Below, in pieces: positions 9,074-17,263 of a stretch of 64,000 nucleotides of DNA. Each line of letters starts with the position of its first letter. Within the stretch, counting starts at the first letter, position 1. The DNA comes from Nocardioides massiliensis (lineage in GTDB: Bacteria > Actinomycetota > Actinomycetes > Propionibacteriales > Nocardioidaceae). The notes beneath the pieces were generated by a model. It saw only the letters and a program-made list of their open reading frames with translations. It searched no databases and was not told the origin of the DNA. The stretch covers positions 2,356,001 to 2,420,000 of the forward strand of contig NZ_JAUSQM010000001.1 of NCBI RefSeq assembly GCF_030811215.1. Reading direction: 5' to 3'. The translations under genes were made by a program, and so were the position numbers.

Positions 9074-9173
9074 ATACTGCCGTCTCGGAGTGTGGGACGC
9101 AAGCGTTAGGGTCGAGGTCACAGCACCCAGCGCTGTGACGGTCCGACGAGTCTGAACGTCTGAGGGAGAAGTC

Positions 9174-10583
9174 ATGGGCAAGGCCCTTGCCGAGAAGGTC
9201 TGGGACGAGCACGTCGTCCGCAGCGCAGCCGGAGAGCCGGACCTGTTGTACATCGACCTCCACCTCATCCACGAGGTCACCTCGCCCCAGGCGTTCGAGG
9301 GCCTTCGGTTGGCCGGTCGGCCGGTGCGCCGCCCGGACCTCACCCTGGCGACCGAGGACCACAACGTCCCCACCCTCGACCTCGACAAGCCGATCGCCGA
9401 CCCCGTGTCGCGCACCCAGGTCGAGACGCTGCGACGCAATGCCGAGGAGTTCGGCGTGCGGCTGCACCCGCTCGGCGACGTAGAGCAGGGCATCGTGCAC
9501 GTCGTCGGTCCTCAGCTGGGCCTCACCCAGCCCGGCATGACCATCGTGTGCGGTGACTCGCACACCTCGACGCACGGCGCCTTCGGCGCGATCGCCTTCG
9601 GCATCGGCACCAGCGAGGTCGAGCACGTGCTGGCGACACAGACGCTGATGCAGGCCAAGCCCAAGACGATGGCCGTCACCGTCAACGGCAGCCTGCCCGA
9701 GGGCGTCACCGCCAAGGACCTGGTCCTGACACTGATCGCGCACACCGGCACCGGTGGCGGTCAGGGCTACATCGTCGAGTACCGCGGCCCGGCCATCGAG
9801 GAGCTCTCGATGGAGGCGCGGATGACGATCTGCAACATGTCGATCGAGTGGGGCGCCAAGGCCGGCATGATCGCGCCGGACCAGACCACCTTCGACTACA
9901 TCGCCGGCCGCCCCGAGGCGCCGGAGGGGGCCGACTGGGACGCCGCCGTCGCACACTGGCGCAGCCTGGTCACCGACGACGACGCGGTCTTCGACAAGGA
10001 GATCGTCCTCGACGCCTCCACGATGACGCCGTTCGTCACCTGGGGCACCAACCCCGGACAGGGCGTGCCCCTGGGCGCAAGCGTGCCGTCGCCCACCGAC
10101 TTCGACGACGCCGACGACCGGATCGCAGCGGAGCGCGCGCTGGACTACATGGGTCTCGAGGCCGGTACGCCGATGCGCGACATCGCCGTCGACACCGTGT
10201 TCGTCGGCTCGTGCACCAACGGGCGCATCGAGGACCTGCGCCTGGCCGCCGAGGTGATCAAGGGACGCAAGGTCGCCGACAACACCCGGTTGCTCGTGGT
10301 CCCCGGCTCGGTGCGCGTGCGCCTGCAGGCCGAGGAGGAGGGCCTCGACGTGGTCTTCAAGGAGGCCGGCGCGGAGTGGCGTGGGGCCGGGTGCTCGATG
10401 TGCTTGGGCATGAACCCCGACCAGCTCGCCCCGCAGGAGCGCAGCGCCTCGACCTCCAACCGCAACTTCGAGGGCCGCCAGGGCAAGGGCGGACGGACCC
10501 ACCTGGTCTCCGTGCCGGTCGCCGCCGCCACCGCCGTGCGCGGGACGTTGTCCTCGCCTGCTGACCTTCCGCCGAGTGCGTGA
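9174..10583 (+). CDS. leuC: 3-isopropylmalate dehydratase large subunit
   Basis: A 469-residue aconitase-family subunit that isomerises 2- to 3-isopropylmalate in leucine synthesis, working with LeuD. The 4Fe-4S ligands are C347 (GSCTNGR), C407 and C410 (GCSMCLG), at the same numbers as in E. coli LeuC. Other family blocks include [13 protein letters not shown] and [15 protein letters not shown]. The ATG follows a GAGGGAGAA ribosome binding site. It heads a leuCD unit, but 105 bp holding a dispersed repeat separate it from leuD, so the pair is not tightly coupled. Confidence 0.98.
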   Translation: MGKALAEKVWDEHVVRSAAGEPDLLYIDLHLIHEVTSPQAFEGLRLAGRPVRRPDLTLATEDHNVPTLDLDKPIADPVSRTQVETLRRNAEEFGVRLHPLGDVEQGIVHVVGPQLGLTQPGMTIVCGDSHTSTHGAFGAIAFGIGTSEVEHVLATQTLMQAKPKTMAVTVNGSLPEGVTAKDLVLTLIAHTGTGGGQGYIVEYRGPAIEELSMEARMTICNMSIEWGAKAGMIAPDQTTFDYIAGRPEAPEGADWDAAVAHWRSLVTDDDAVFDKEIVLDASTMTPFVTWGTNPGQGVPLGASVPSPTDFDDADDRIAAERALDYMGLEAGTPMRDIAVDTVFVGSCTNGRIEDLRLAAEVIKGRKVADNTRLLVVPGSVRVRLQAEEEGLDVVFKEAGAEWRGAGCSMCLGMNPDQLAPQERSASTSNRNFEGRQGKGGRTHLVSVPVAAATAVRGTLSSPADLPPSA

Positions 10584-10607
10584 GGAACGAACGCGCTCGA
10601 TGGCTGA

Positions 10608-10663
10608 AGGTTGAGCAGCGCTCCGGCTGAGCCTGCGAAGCGCGAAGGCGCGTGTCGAAACCT
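10608..10663. repeat. Dispersed REP-like element within leuC-leuD
   Basis: A 56-bp imperfect palindrome bounded by AGGTT and AACCT, with segments TTGAGCAGCGC and GTGTCGAAACC. This matches the pattern of short GTTTCGACA...TCAACC repeats that I recall as common between genes in actinobacteria. A fragment of related sequence (GTCGAGCTTGTCGAGACC) lies at about 58517. It may modulate leuD expression. Confidence 0.55.
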
Positions 10664-10688
10664 AGACTGACGATCAGGAGCATCGCCC

Positions 10689-11294
10689 ATGGACAAGTTC
10701 ACCACCCACACCGGCATCGGAGTCCCGCTGCGACGCAGCAACGTCGACACCGACCAGATCATCCCGGCCGTCTACCTCAAGCGAGTGACGCGCACGGGCT
10801 TCGAGGACGGGCTGTTCGCCGCGTGGCGCAACGACCCCGAGTTCGTGCTCAACAACCCTTCCTACGCCCAGGGCTCGGTGCTCGTGGCGGGCCCGGACTT
10901 CGGCACCGGTTCCTCGCGCGAGCACGCCGTCTGGGCCTTGCAGAACTACGGCTTCAAGGTCGTGCTGTCCTTGCGGTTCGCCGACATCTTCCGAGGCAAC
11001 TCCGGCAAGGCCGGTCTGCTCGCGGCACAGGTCGACGAGAAGGTCATCCAGCGGCTCTGGGACCTGCTCGAGTCGCAGCCTGGCGCGCAGGTCACCGTCG
11101 ACCTCGAGTCGCGCACGGTGCGCGCGGGTGAGGGTGCTGACGCGATCGAGGACTCCTTCGACATCGACGACTACACCCGTTGGCGTCTGCTCGAGGGTCT
11201 CGACGACATCGGGATCACCCTCGGCCACGACGAGACCATCTCCGCGTTCGAGGCGAAGCGGCCGTCGTGGAAGCCGGTCACGATCCGCGCATGA
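10689..11294 (+). CDS. leuD: 3-isopropylmalate dehydratase small subunit
   Basis: The 201-residue swivel-domain partner of LeuC. Typical blocks are [15 protein letters not shown] near the N-terminus and [17 protein letters not shown], which binds substrate phosphate/carboxylate groups in this family. Length is normal. An AGGAG site lies at 10676-10680. It ends the leucine unit: a strong terminator follows 17 bp after the stop. Confidence 0.97.
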   Translation: MDKFTTHTGIGVPLRRSNVDTDQIIPAVYLKRVTRTGFEDGLFAAWRNDPEFVLNNPSYAQGSVLVAGPDFGTGSSREHAVWALQNYGFKVVLSLRFADIFRGNSGKAGLLAAQVDEKVIQRLWDLLESQPGAQVTVDLESRTVRAGEGADAIEDSFDIDDYTRWRLLEGLDDIGITLGHDETISAFEAKRPSWKPVTIRA

Positions 11295-11311
11295 CGGTGC
11301 AGCAACCGATC

Positions 11312-11352
11312 CGAGGCCCAGAACCCGCTCAACAGAAGGGTTCTGGGCCTCG
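11312..11352 (+). terminator. Terminator of leuCD
   Basis: A perfect 15-bp stem CGAGGCCCAGAACCC/GGGTTCTGGGCCTCG with an 11-nt loop, followed by GTCGTTCC. It begins 17 bp after the leuD stop. Confidence 0.85.
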
Positions 11353-11424
11353 GTCGTTCCTGCAGCAGGAGCGCAGGTGTGGCTCGAGCGTTGCGGGGCT
11401 CGCCGGTTCTCAGCGACCCAATAC

Positions 11425-11457
11425 GCTCAGAACCCCTCAGGATCCGGTGTTCTGAGC
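11425..11457. promoter_or_regulatory. 9-bp inverted repeat upstream of hupB
   Basis: GCTCAGAAC and GTTCTGAGC are perfect complements 15 nt apart, 56 bp before the candidate -35 of hupB. This could be an operator or a second terminator hairpin without a T-tract. Confidence 0.4.
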
Positions 11458-11512
11458 ATCGACGACAGTGGCGGTGACCTGCAGAAACTCACCTTTCGTG
11501 TCGGCGCGCCCA

Positions 11513-11541
11513 TTGTGGGGCAGGCGGGATTTCCCTAGCGT
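11513..11541 (+). promoter_or_regulatory. Candidate hupB promoter
   Basis: TTGTGG, a 17-bp spacer and TAGCGT end about 56 bp before the GTG of hupB, giving a leader of roughly 50 nt that contains AAAGGGAAG. It is a reasonable match to the actinobacterial housekeeping consensus. Confidence 0.4.
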
Positions 11542-11597
11542 GCCAAGCGAAGGTCGAGCATGGACTCGGCTCCCGCGTTCACCGAAAGGGAAGTGAA

Positions 11598-12272
11598 GTG
11601 AACAAGTCTCAGCTGATCGACGTGCTTGCCGCACGATTCGACGGCAATCGGAAGCAGGCAGCCCACGCGCTGGAGTCGGTGCTCGACACCATCACGCGTG
11701 AGGTCGCGAAGGGCGAGAAGGTCGCCATCACGGGCTTCGGCTCCTTCGAGAAGCGCATCCGCGCGGCTCGCTGGGTCCGCAACCCGCAGACGGGCGAGCG
11801 CATCAAGGCCAAGAAGACGGCCGTCCCGAAGTTCAGTGCTGGTGCTGACCTGAAGAACGTCGTCTCCGGCGCCAAGAAGCTCCCCAAGCTGACCGTCGCG
11901 AAGGCCGCGAGCGGCACCAAGTCCGCCGCCTCGGCCGCCAAGAAGGCAGCCCCGACCAAGAAGGCGTCGACCGCGAAGACCACCGCGGCGAAGAAGACCG
12001 CCACGAAGTCGACGGCAGCGAAGAAGTCGACCGCGACGAAGTCGACGGCGACGAAGTCGACGGCGGCCAAGAAGGCGCCGGCCAAGAAGACCGCGACGAA
12101 GTCGACGGCGGCCAAGAAGGCGCCGGCCAAGAAGACCGCGACCAAGTCGACGGCGGCCAAGAAGGCGCCGGCCAAGAAGACCGCGACCAAGTCGACGGCG
12201 GCCAAGAAGGCGCCGGCCAAGAAGACCGCGACCAAGAAGACGGCCGCGAAGAAGACGGCCAAGAAGGCCTGA
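11598..12272 (+). CDS. hupB: HU-family nucleoid protein with histone H1-like lysine/alanine tail
   Basis: A 224-residue protein. Residues 1-95 are a normal HU fold ([21 protein letters not shown] contains the DNA-clasping arm). The rest is a low-complexity Lys/Ala/Thr/Pro tail of the kind that lets mycobacterial HupB and Streptomyces HupS compact DNA. The tail contains four tandem [15 protein letters not shown] units. Such tails are targets of acetylation and methylation in mycobacteria (known for the family, not shown here). The GTG start follows AAAGGGAAG. It is monocistronic, closed by a terminator at 12300. Confidence 0.96.
   Translation: MNKSQLIDVLAARFDGNRKQAAHALESVLDTITREVAKGEKVAITGFGSFEKRIRAARWVRNPQTGERIKAKKTAVPKFSAGADLKNVVSGAKKLPKLTVAKAASGTKSAASAAKKAAPTKKASTAKTTAAKKTATKSTAAKKSTATKSTATKSTAAKKAPAKKTATKSTAAKKAPAKKTATKSTAAKKAPAKKTATKSTAAKKAPAKKTATKKTAAKKTAKKA
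12054..12233 (+). repeat. Four 45-bp tandem repeats in the hupB tail
   Basis: Four exact-length copies start at 12054, 12099, 12144 and 12189. They encode [15 protein letters not shown] and are identical at DNA level except for the last base of copy 1 (acg versus acc). Less regular copies precede them. Near-identity points to recent slippage expansion, so copy number may vary between strains. Confidence 0.95.
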
Positions 12273-12299
12273 GCGTCTGACTCACCGACGCGACGAGGA

Positions 12300-12326
12300 G
12301 AAGGGGCGGCCATCGGCCGCCCCTTC
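12300..12326 (+). terminator. Terminator of hupB
   Basis: A perfect 12-bp stem GAAGGGGCGGCC/GGCCGCCCCTTC with an ATC loop, followed by TTCGCG. It lies between hupB and the convergent fbiD gene and is nearly symmetrical, so it may serve both. Confidence 0.8.
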
Positions 12327-12357
12327 TTCGCGTCCGTCGGCGAGCAGCGGCGATCAG

Positions 12358-13029
12358 TCAGACCAGTCCGAGCTCGGTGAGCGCGGTGAGCGTCGCGGGC
12401 CCGACCCCCAGTCGGCGTACGCGCTGCAGGTCGTCGAGGGTGTCGACGTCTTGACGGAGGCGGATCGACGCCGAGCCGCTCAGGTCGCGCAGTCCCAGGC
12501 CCCGGTGGGCCTCCCGCGACCCAGCACCGAACGTGGGGTGGAAGCCCGTGTGGTGCGGCGCGGCCAGGACCGTCGTCCCGACGCCGGCCGCGTCGGCGAC
12601 GAACCAACCGTGGTTGAGGGCTTCTGCTCCACCACCCGCCTCGTCGGCAGCGGCGAGCACTGCGCCGACATCGGCGCTGCGCAGGGCGGGGAGGTCGGCG
12701 CACACGGCGAGAACGGCGATGTCGTCGTCTCCGAGCGCCGCGCTCGCGCGCAGCAGCGCGTCGTTCAACCCCCGCGCGTCGGGGTCGACGAAGAAGCGCC
12801 ACGCGCCGGGCAGCTCATCGGGAGCACTCGCACTGTCGGTCACCACGACGACCTCCTCCACCTGCGGGGTCGCGGCCAGCACCTGCAGCGTGTCGGTCGC
12901 GAAGGCGAGCGCCAACCGCGCCCGCTGCGCTGGGCTGAGACCGAGCCGTGTCTTCGCGCGAGCCCACGACTTGACCGGGACGAGGGCCCGGTAGCGGCGG
13001 GGTGCCGCGGACGGCGACGACGTGGACAC
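12358..13029 (-). CDS. fbiD: Phosphoenolpyruvate/2-phospholactate guanylyltransferase (CofC/FbiD family)
   Basis: A 223-residue nucleotidyltransferase for coenzyme F420 synthesis that joins a phosphorylated C3 acid to GMP. Actinobacterial members (FbiD) use phosphoenolpyruvate. Family blocks are ALVPVKSWARAKTRL at the N-terminus, AVCADLPAL (metal-binding acidic motif) and PTFGAGSREAHRGLG. The open frame extends upstream into the antisense of plsC. I take the GTG at 13029, 12 residues before the conserved start and preceded 6 nt upstream by CAGGAT. Other F420 genes are not in the window. The same neighbourhood (beside gpsA and hupB) occurs in mycobacteria. Confidence 0.9.
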   Translation of the reverse strand: MSTSSPSAAPRRYRALVPVKSWARAKTRLGLSPAQRARLALAFATDTLQVLAATPQVEEVVVVTDSASAPDELPGAWRFFVDPDARGLNDALLRASAALGDDDIAVLAVCADLPALRSADVGAVLAAADEAGGGAEALNHGWFVADAAGVGTTVLAAPHHTGFHPTFGAGSREAHRGLGLRDLSGSASIRLRQDVDTLDDLQRVRRLGVGPATLTALTELGLV

Positions 13030-13176
13030 CGCCCAGATCCTGCCAGCCGAGCCCGTGTCCGGCTCCGCGGGCCCGGCCCCGCGCAGTACGCTCACGTGGG
13101 CGGTGCGCGGAGGCAGGAGCCTCCTCGGGCGCACGGGTGGAGGTCCCGTCGCAGGGGACGGAGCGAGGAGGCGGAC

Positions 13177-13962
13177 GTGGCGCGGCGCAAGCTGCAGGAG
13201 AAGCGAGGGCTGGCGTTCGGGATCGCCGTCGCGATCGTCAAGCCGACGCTCCTGGCGACCACGAAGCAGGACTGGACCGGTGGCGAGCACATCCCGGCCG
13301 AGGGCGGCTGCGTGATCGCGGCCAACCACCTGTCCCACCTCGACCCGCTGACCTTCGCCCACTTCGTCTACGACCACGGCCGACTGCCGCGCTACCTCGC
13401 CAAGGCCGAGGTCTTCGACATCCCGGTCGCCGGTCGGCTCGTCCACGCGACCGGGCAGATCCCCGTGGCCCGGCTGAGCGCCGGCGCCGCGAGCGCGTTC
13501 GCCGCCGCCGTCGAGGCGGTCAGCGCCGGCAACCTGGTGATCGTCTACCCCGAGGGGACCATCACCCGCGACCCCGACCTGTGGCCGATGGTCGGCAAGA
13601 CCGGAGCGGCCCGCATCGCGCTGGCGACGGGCTGCCCGGTCATCCCCGTCGCCCAGTGGGGGGTCCAGGAGCTGCTGGCGCCGTACGCCAAGAAGGTCAA
13701 CCTGCTGCCCCGCAAGACGATGACGATGCGCGCCGGTCCGCCGGTGGACCTGTCGGCGTACGACGGTCGCTCGTTGACGCCCGAGGTGCTGCGGGCCGCC
13801 ACCAGCGACATCATGGACGCCATCACCGCGGAGCTGGAGATGGTGCGGCAGGAGAAGGCGCCGGCCGTCCGCTTCGACCCCAAGGCTGCCGGTGTCCGCG
13901 AGATCGGCAACCCCCACGAGCAGGCCGAACGTGAGCGTCGACGGAAGCGAGGACACCGATGA
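13177..13962 (+). CDS. plsC: 1-acyl-sn-glycerol-3-phosphate acyltransferase (PlsC family)
   Basis: A 261-residue phospholipid-synthesis acyltransferase at the membrane face. Catalytic HX4D is NHLSHLD, and the glycerophosphate-binding EGT motif is in YPEGTI. The frame is open far upstream, but only from the GTG at 13177 is the sequence protein-like, and GAGGAGGCGGA precedes it. The stop overlaps the gpsA start (ATGA), coupling acyl transfer to glycerol-3-phosphate supply. Confidence 0.93.
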   Translation: MARRKLQEKRGLAFGIAVAIVKPTLLATTKQDWTGGEHIPAEGGCVIAANHLSHLDPLTFAHFVYDHGRLPRYLAKAEVFDIPVAGRLVHATGQIPVARLSAGAASAFAAAVEAVSAGNLVIVYPEGTITRDPDLWPMVGKTGAARIALATGCPVIPVAQWGVQELLAPYAKKVNLLPRKTMTMRAGPPVDLSAYDGRSLTPEVLRAATSDIMDAITAELEMVRQEKAPAVRFDPKAAGVREIGNPHEQAERERRRKRGHR

Positions 13963-14960
13963 GCAAGGTCGCGATCATGGGCTCCGGCTCGTGGGGTACG
14001 GCGTTCTCGCTCGTCCTCGCCGACGCGGGCAGCGAGGTCACCCTGTGGGGCCGGCGCGAGGAGCTCGCCGCCTCCATCAACGAGCGCCACGAGAACTCCG
14101 ACTACCTGCCCGGCGTCGAGCTGCCTCCCACGGTGTCGGCGACTACGGATCCGGAGAAGGCCATGGCGGGCGCCGAGTTCGTCGTTCTCGCGGTGCCGTC
14201 GCAGACCCTGCGGGCGAACCTCGAGTCCTGGGCGCCGGTGATCCCGGACGACGCCGTGCTGGTGTCGCTCATGAAGGGCGTCGAGCTCGGCACCGTCAAG
14301 CGCATGAGCGAGGTCATCACCGAGGTCGCCGACATCGGACCGGCGCGGATCGGGGTCGTCTCCGGGCCCAACCTCGCCAAGGAGATCGCGCGGCGCGAGC
14401 CTGCGGCCAGCGTGGTCGCCTGTGCCGACGACGACGTGGCGCGACGGCTTCAGGCGTTGTGCCACTCGCCGGCGTTCCGGCCCTACCGCAGCACCGACGT
14501 CGTCGGCTGCGAGGTGGGTGGTGCCTACAAGAACGTCGTCGCGCTCTGCGTCGGGATGGCGGTCGGGCTGGGATTCGGCGACAACACGACCGCCTCGCTC
14601 ATCACGCGCGGCCTGGCGGAGACCGCGCGCCTGGCGATGGCGCTCGGCGCGGACCCGCTCACCCTCATGGGCCTGGCCGGTCTGGGTGACCTGGTGGCCA
14701 CCTGCTCGTCACCGCTGTCGCGCAACCGCACCTTCGGCGAGAAGCTGGGCCAGGGGATGAGCACGGCCGAGATCACGGCGTCCACGCGCCAGGTCGCCGA
14801 GGGCGCCAAGTCGTGCTCGTCCTTGGTCGACCTCGCCGAGCAGACCGGCGTCGACGCGCCGATCGCCGAGGCGGTCAAGGCCGTGGTCGCCGGCACCATC
14901 ACCCCGGCCGACACGATGGCCGCGTTCCTCGAGCGGCGCACCAAGCACGAGCAGGAGTAG
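13959..14960 (+). CDS. gpsA: NAD(P)H-dependent glycerol-3-phosphate dehydrogenase
   Basis: A 333-residue cytoplasmic enzyme reducing dihydroxyacetone phosphate to sn-glycerol-3-phosphate, the phospholipid backbone. The Rossmann motif GSGSWGTAF is at residues 8-16, and the catalytic region VGGAYKNVVAL has the conserved lysine. Later blocks GLAGLGDLVATCSSPLSRN and VAEGAKS are typical. It overlaps plsC by 4 nt. Confidence 0.97.
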   Translation: MSKVAIMGSGSWGTAFSLVLADAGSEVTLWGRREELAASINERHENSDYLPGVELPPTVSATTDPEKAMAGAEFVVLAVPSQTLRANLESWAPVIPDDAVLVSLMKGVELGTVKRMSEVITEVADIGPARIGVVSGPNLAKEIARREPAASVVACADDDVARRLQALCHSPAFRPYRSTDVVGCEVGGAYKNVVALCVGMAVGLGFGDNTTASLITRGLAETARLAMALGADPLTLMGLAGLGDLVATCSSPLSRNRTFGEKLGQGMSTAEITASTRQVAEGAKSCSSLVDLAEQTGVDAPIAEAVKAVVAGTITPADTMAAFLERRTKHEQE

Positions 14961-14982
14961 GCAGAACCGGTACGCCGTCGCC

Positions 14983-16062
14983 TCACCCGGTCCGGTCGAG
15001 AGCGCCGGCCAGGTCCTCCCACAGGTCCTCGACGTCCTCGATGCCGACGGCGAGGCGCACGAGACCCTCGGGGATCGTGCGCGACTCGGTGCGCCAGCGG
15101 CGACGTCGCTCGAGCGTGGACTCGACGCCGCCGAGGCTGGTGGCGTTGACCCACAGGGAGGTCGCGCGCGTCCACCGGTCGGCCTGGTCGGCGTCGGTGA
15201 GCACGGCGGCGACGACGGCGCCGAAGCCGGGGTAGCGGACCTCGGCGACCTCCGGCCGCTCGGCGAGCCGCCGGGCGATCTCGGCGGCGTTGGCCTGGGC
15301 GCGCTCGAGCCGCACCTCGAGGGTGCGCATCCCGCGCAGGGCCAGCCACGCCTCCCACGGGCCGGGGATGGCGCCGAAGGAGTCGCGCCGGAGCTTGAGC
15401 ACCTCGCCGATCTCGTCGTCGGCGGTGACGACGGCTCCCATCACGATGTCGCTATGGCCGGAGAGGTACTTCGTCACCGAGTGCACGACGATGTCGGCAC
15501 CCAGCTCCAACGGCCGTTGCACCAGCGGCGTCGCGAAGGTGTTGTCGACAGCCACGCGGGCGCCGGCCGCGTGGGCGGCCTCGATCACCGCGGGGAGGTC
15601 GACCACCTCGAGTGCCGGGTTCGTGGGGGACTCCATCCAGACCAGCGCCGCGTCCTCGCACGCCGCCACGACGGCGGCGGTGTCGGTGACGTCGACCAGC
15701 TCGACCTGCACCCGGCCGCGCGCCTCGAGGTCGGCGAGCTGGCCGAGACTGCCCTGGTAGGCGTGGCGCGGGACCACGACGCGCTCGCCGTGGGCGACGA
15801 GGTCGAGCACCGCGGCGATCGCCGCGAGGCCGCTGGCGTAGGCCAGGCAGCGTCCACCCTCGAGCTCACCGAGCGCGTCCTCGAACGCGGTCCAGTTCGG
15901 GTTGGCGTAGCGCCCGTACTCGCGGTCCCCGCCCGCGACGTACGGCGCAGCCAGGGTGACGGGCACGTTGAGCGGTTGGTCCGGCTCGCGGGCGGGTCGT
16001 CCGGCAGCGACGACCACGGTGCCGCGCCGCCAGGGTCCGGTCGCGTCTCCAGGTGCACTCAT
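14983..16062 (-). CDS. Cystathionine gamma-synthase/lyase family PLP enzyme
   Basis: A 359-residue Cys/Met-metabolism PLP enzyme of fold type I. The PLP lysine is in [11 protein letters not shown], and the pyridine-binding aspartate is in [12 protein letters not shown]. Reaction (gamma-synthase, gamma-lyase or another gamma-replacement) cannot be decided. The upstream in-frame extension to 16254 is antisense to ddl. I use the ATG at 16062, which has TACCGT 7 nt upstream on its strand (16075-16070). In mycobacteria gpsA and ddl are adjacent, so this gene is an insertion in the conserved block. Confidence 0.9.
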   Translation of the reverse strand: MSAPGDATGPWRRGTVVVAAGRPAREPDQPLNVPVTLAAPYVAGGDREYGRYANPNWTAFEDALGELEGGRCLAYASGLAAIAAVLDLVAHGERVVVPRHAYQGSLGQLADLEARGRVQVELVDVTDTAAVVAACEDAALVWMESPTNPALEVVDLPAVIEAAHAAGARVAVDNTFATPLVQRPLELGADIVVHSVTKYLSGHSDIVMGAVVTADDEIGEVLKLRRDSFGAIPGPWEAWLALRGMRTLEVRLERAQANAAEIARRLAERPEVAEVRYPGFGAVVAAVLTDADQADRWTRATSLWVNATSLGGVESTLERRRRWRTESRTIPEGLVRLAVGIEDVEDLWEDLAGALDRTG

Positions 16063-16069
16063 GCCCCTC

Positions 16070-16117
16070 ACGGTAGGCGCTGGGTGCCGCGGGACCGTCG
16101 CCGTCCCGCGATAGGGT
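16070..16117. promoter_or_regulatory. Divergent promoter pair, PLP enzyme and ddl
   Basis: The minus-strand TACCGT (16075-16070) is 7 nt from the ATG at 16062. The plus-strand TAGGGT (16112-16117) is 9 nt from the ddl ATG at 16127. No Shine-Dalgarno sequence is evident on either side. Leaderless transcription is inferred. Confidence 0.4.
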
Positions 16118-16126
16118 CGCCCTGCC

Positions 16127-17263
16127 ATGACGACCACCGCCAGCCCCGCACCGTCGACCCCGCGTCCGCACCGGGTGGCGGTGATCTTCGGAGGCCGCTC
16201 GACCGAGCACGCCATCTCCTGCGTGACGGCCGGCTCGGTGATCGACGCCCTCACCAGCGCGGGCTACGACGTCGTCCCCATCGGCATCGCGCGCGACGGT
16301 CGCTGGGTGCTGGAGTCGCGCGACCCCGCCGCCCTGCGGATCTCCGAGCAGGGAGCGCTGCCCGAGGTCACCACCGACGGCACCGGGCTCGTGCTCGCCC
16401 CCGGCGGCAACCTCGTCGCCCTCGACGCCGGTGACCTCCCGGCCGAGCTGAGCGAGGTCGACGTCGTCTTCCCCGTCCTGCATGGCCCCTGGGGCGAGGA
16501 CGGCACGATCCAGGGACTCCTGGAGCTCGCCGACGTGCGCTACGTCGGCTCCGGTGTCCTCGCCTCCGCCGTGGGCATGGACAAGCACGCGATGAAGCTG
16601 CACCTGATGGCCCAGGGCCTGCCCGTGCTCCCGTACGCCGTCATCACCGAGCGCACCTGGGAGACCGACCGTGCGGCCGCCCGCGAGCCGGTGGCGAGCC
16701 TGGGGTTCCCCGTCTTCGTGAAGCCCGCGCGCGGCGGCTCCAGCATCGGCATCAGCAAGGTCGGCTCACTCGAGGAGCTCGACGAGGCAGTCGAGCTGGC
16801 GCGCCAGCACGACCCCAAGGTGCTGGTGGAGGCCGCGGCCGTCGACGCCCGCGAGCTCGAGTGCGGCGTGCTCGGCGGCTTCGGCCACGACGCGCCCGAG
16901 GCCAGCGTCGTGGCCGAGATCGTGGTCGAGGGAGACCACGAGTTCTACGACTTCGCGGCGAAGTACCTGCCCGACGAGGGCAGCCGCCTCGACGTCCCCG
17001 CGGACCTGCCCGACGACGTCGCGCAGGAGGCGCGGGAGCTCGCGGTGCGCGCGTTCGACGCGATGGAGTGCGAGGGGCTCGCCCGCGTCGACTTCTTCTG
17101 GCTGCCCGACGGCCGGCTGGTCATCAACGAGATCAACACCATGCCCGGCTTCACGCCGTCGTCGATGTTCCCCCGGATGTGGGCCGCCACGGGCGTTGAC
17201 TACCCGGCGCTGGTCGACCGCCTCGTGCGGCTGGCTGCCGCGCGCAGCACGGGCCTGCGCTGA
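16127..17263 (+). CDS. ddl: D-alanine--D-alanine ligase
   Basis: A 378-residue ATP-grasp enzyme that joins two D-alanines for peptidoglycan precursors. VAVIFGGRSTEHAISC at residues 18-33 is the N-terminal signature. FVKPARGGSSIGISKV is the ATP-grasp lid, and INEINTMPGFTPSSMFP supplies metal and D-Ala ligands. Length is normal. The stop abuts the MFS stop with no bases between, an extreme convergent arrangement with no terminator visible. Confidence 0.97.
   Translation: MTTTASPAPSTPRPHRVAVIFGGRSTEHAISCVTAGSVIDALTSAGYDVVPIGIARDGRWVLESRDPAALRISEQGALPEVTTDGTGLVLAPGGNLVALDAGDLPAELSEVDVVFPVLHGPWGEDGTIQGLLELADVRYVGSGVLASAVGMDKHAMKLHLMAQGLPVLPYAVITERTWETDRAAAREPVASLGFPVFVKPARGGSSIGISKVGSLEELDEAVELARQHDPKVLVEAAAVDARELECGVLGGFGHDAPEASVVAEIVVEGDHEFYDFAAKYLPDEGSRLDVPADLPDDVAQEARELAVRAFDAMECEGLARVDFFWLPDGRLVINEINTMPGFTPSSMFPRMWAATGVDYPALVDRLVRLAAARSTGLR

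Larger units (their letters stand above)
11295..11597. other. Intergenic region leuD-hupB
   Basis: 303 bp without a convincing gene. It holds the leuCD terminator (11312-11352), an inverted repeat GCTCAGAAC/GTTCTGAGC (11425-11433 and 11449-11457) and a possible hupB promoter (11513-11541), then GAAAGGGAAG before the HU start. Confidence 0.7.

Noticed and set aside
12054-12233. CRISPR-like regular repeats
   Set aside because: Units are contiguous, in frame and code for the HU tail; there are no spacers.
12451-13176. N-terminal extension of PlsC
   Set aside because: Arg/Gly-rich shadow of fbiD; protein-like sequence starts at the GTG at 13177.
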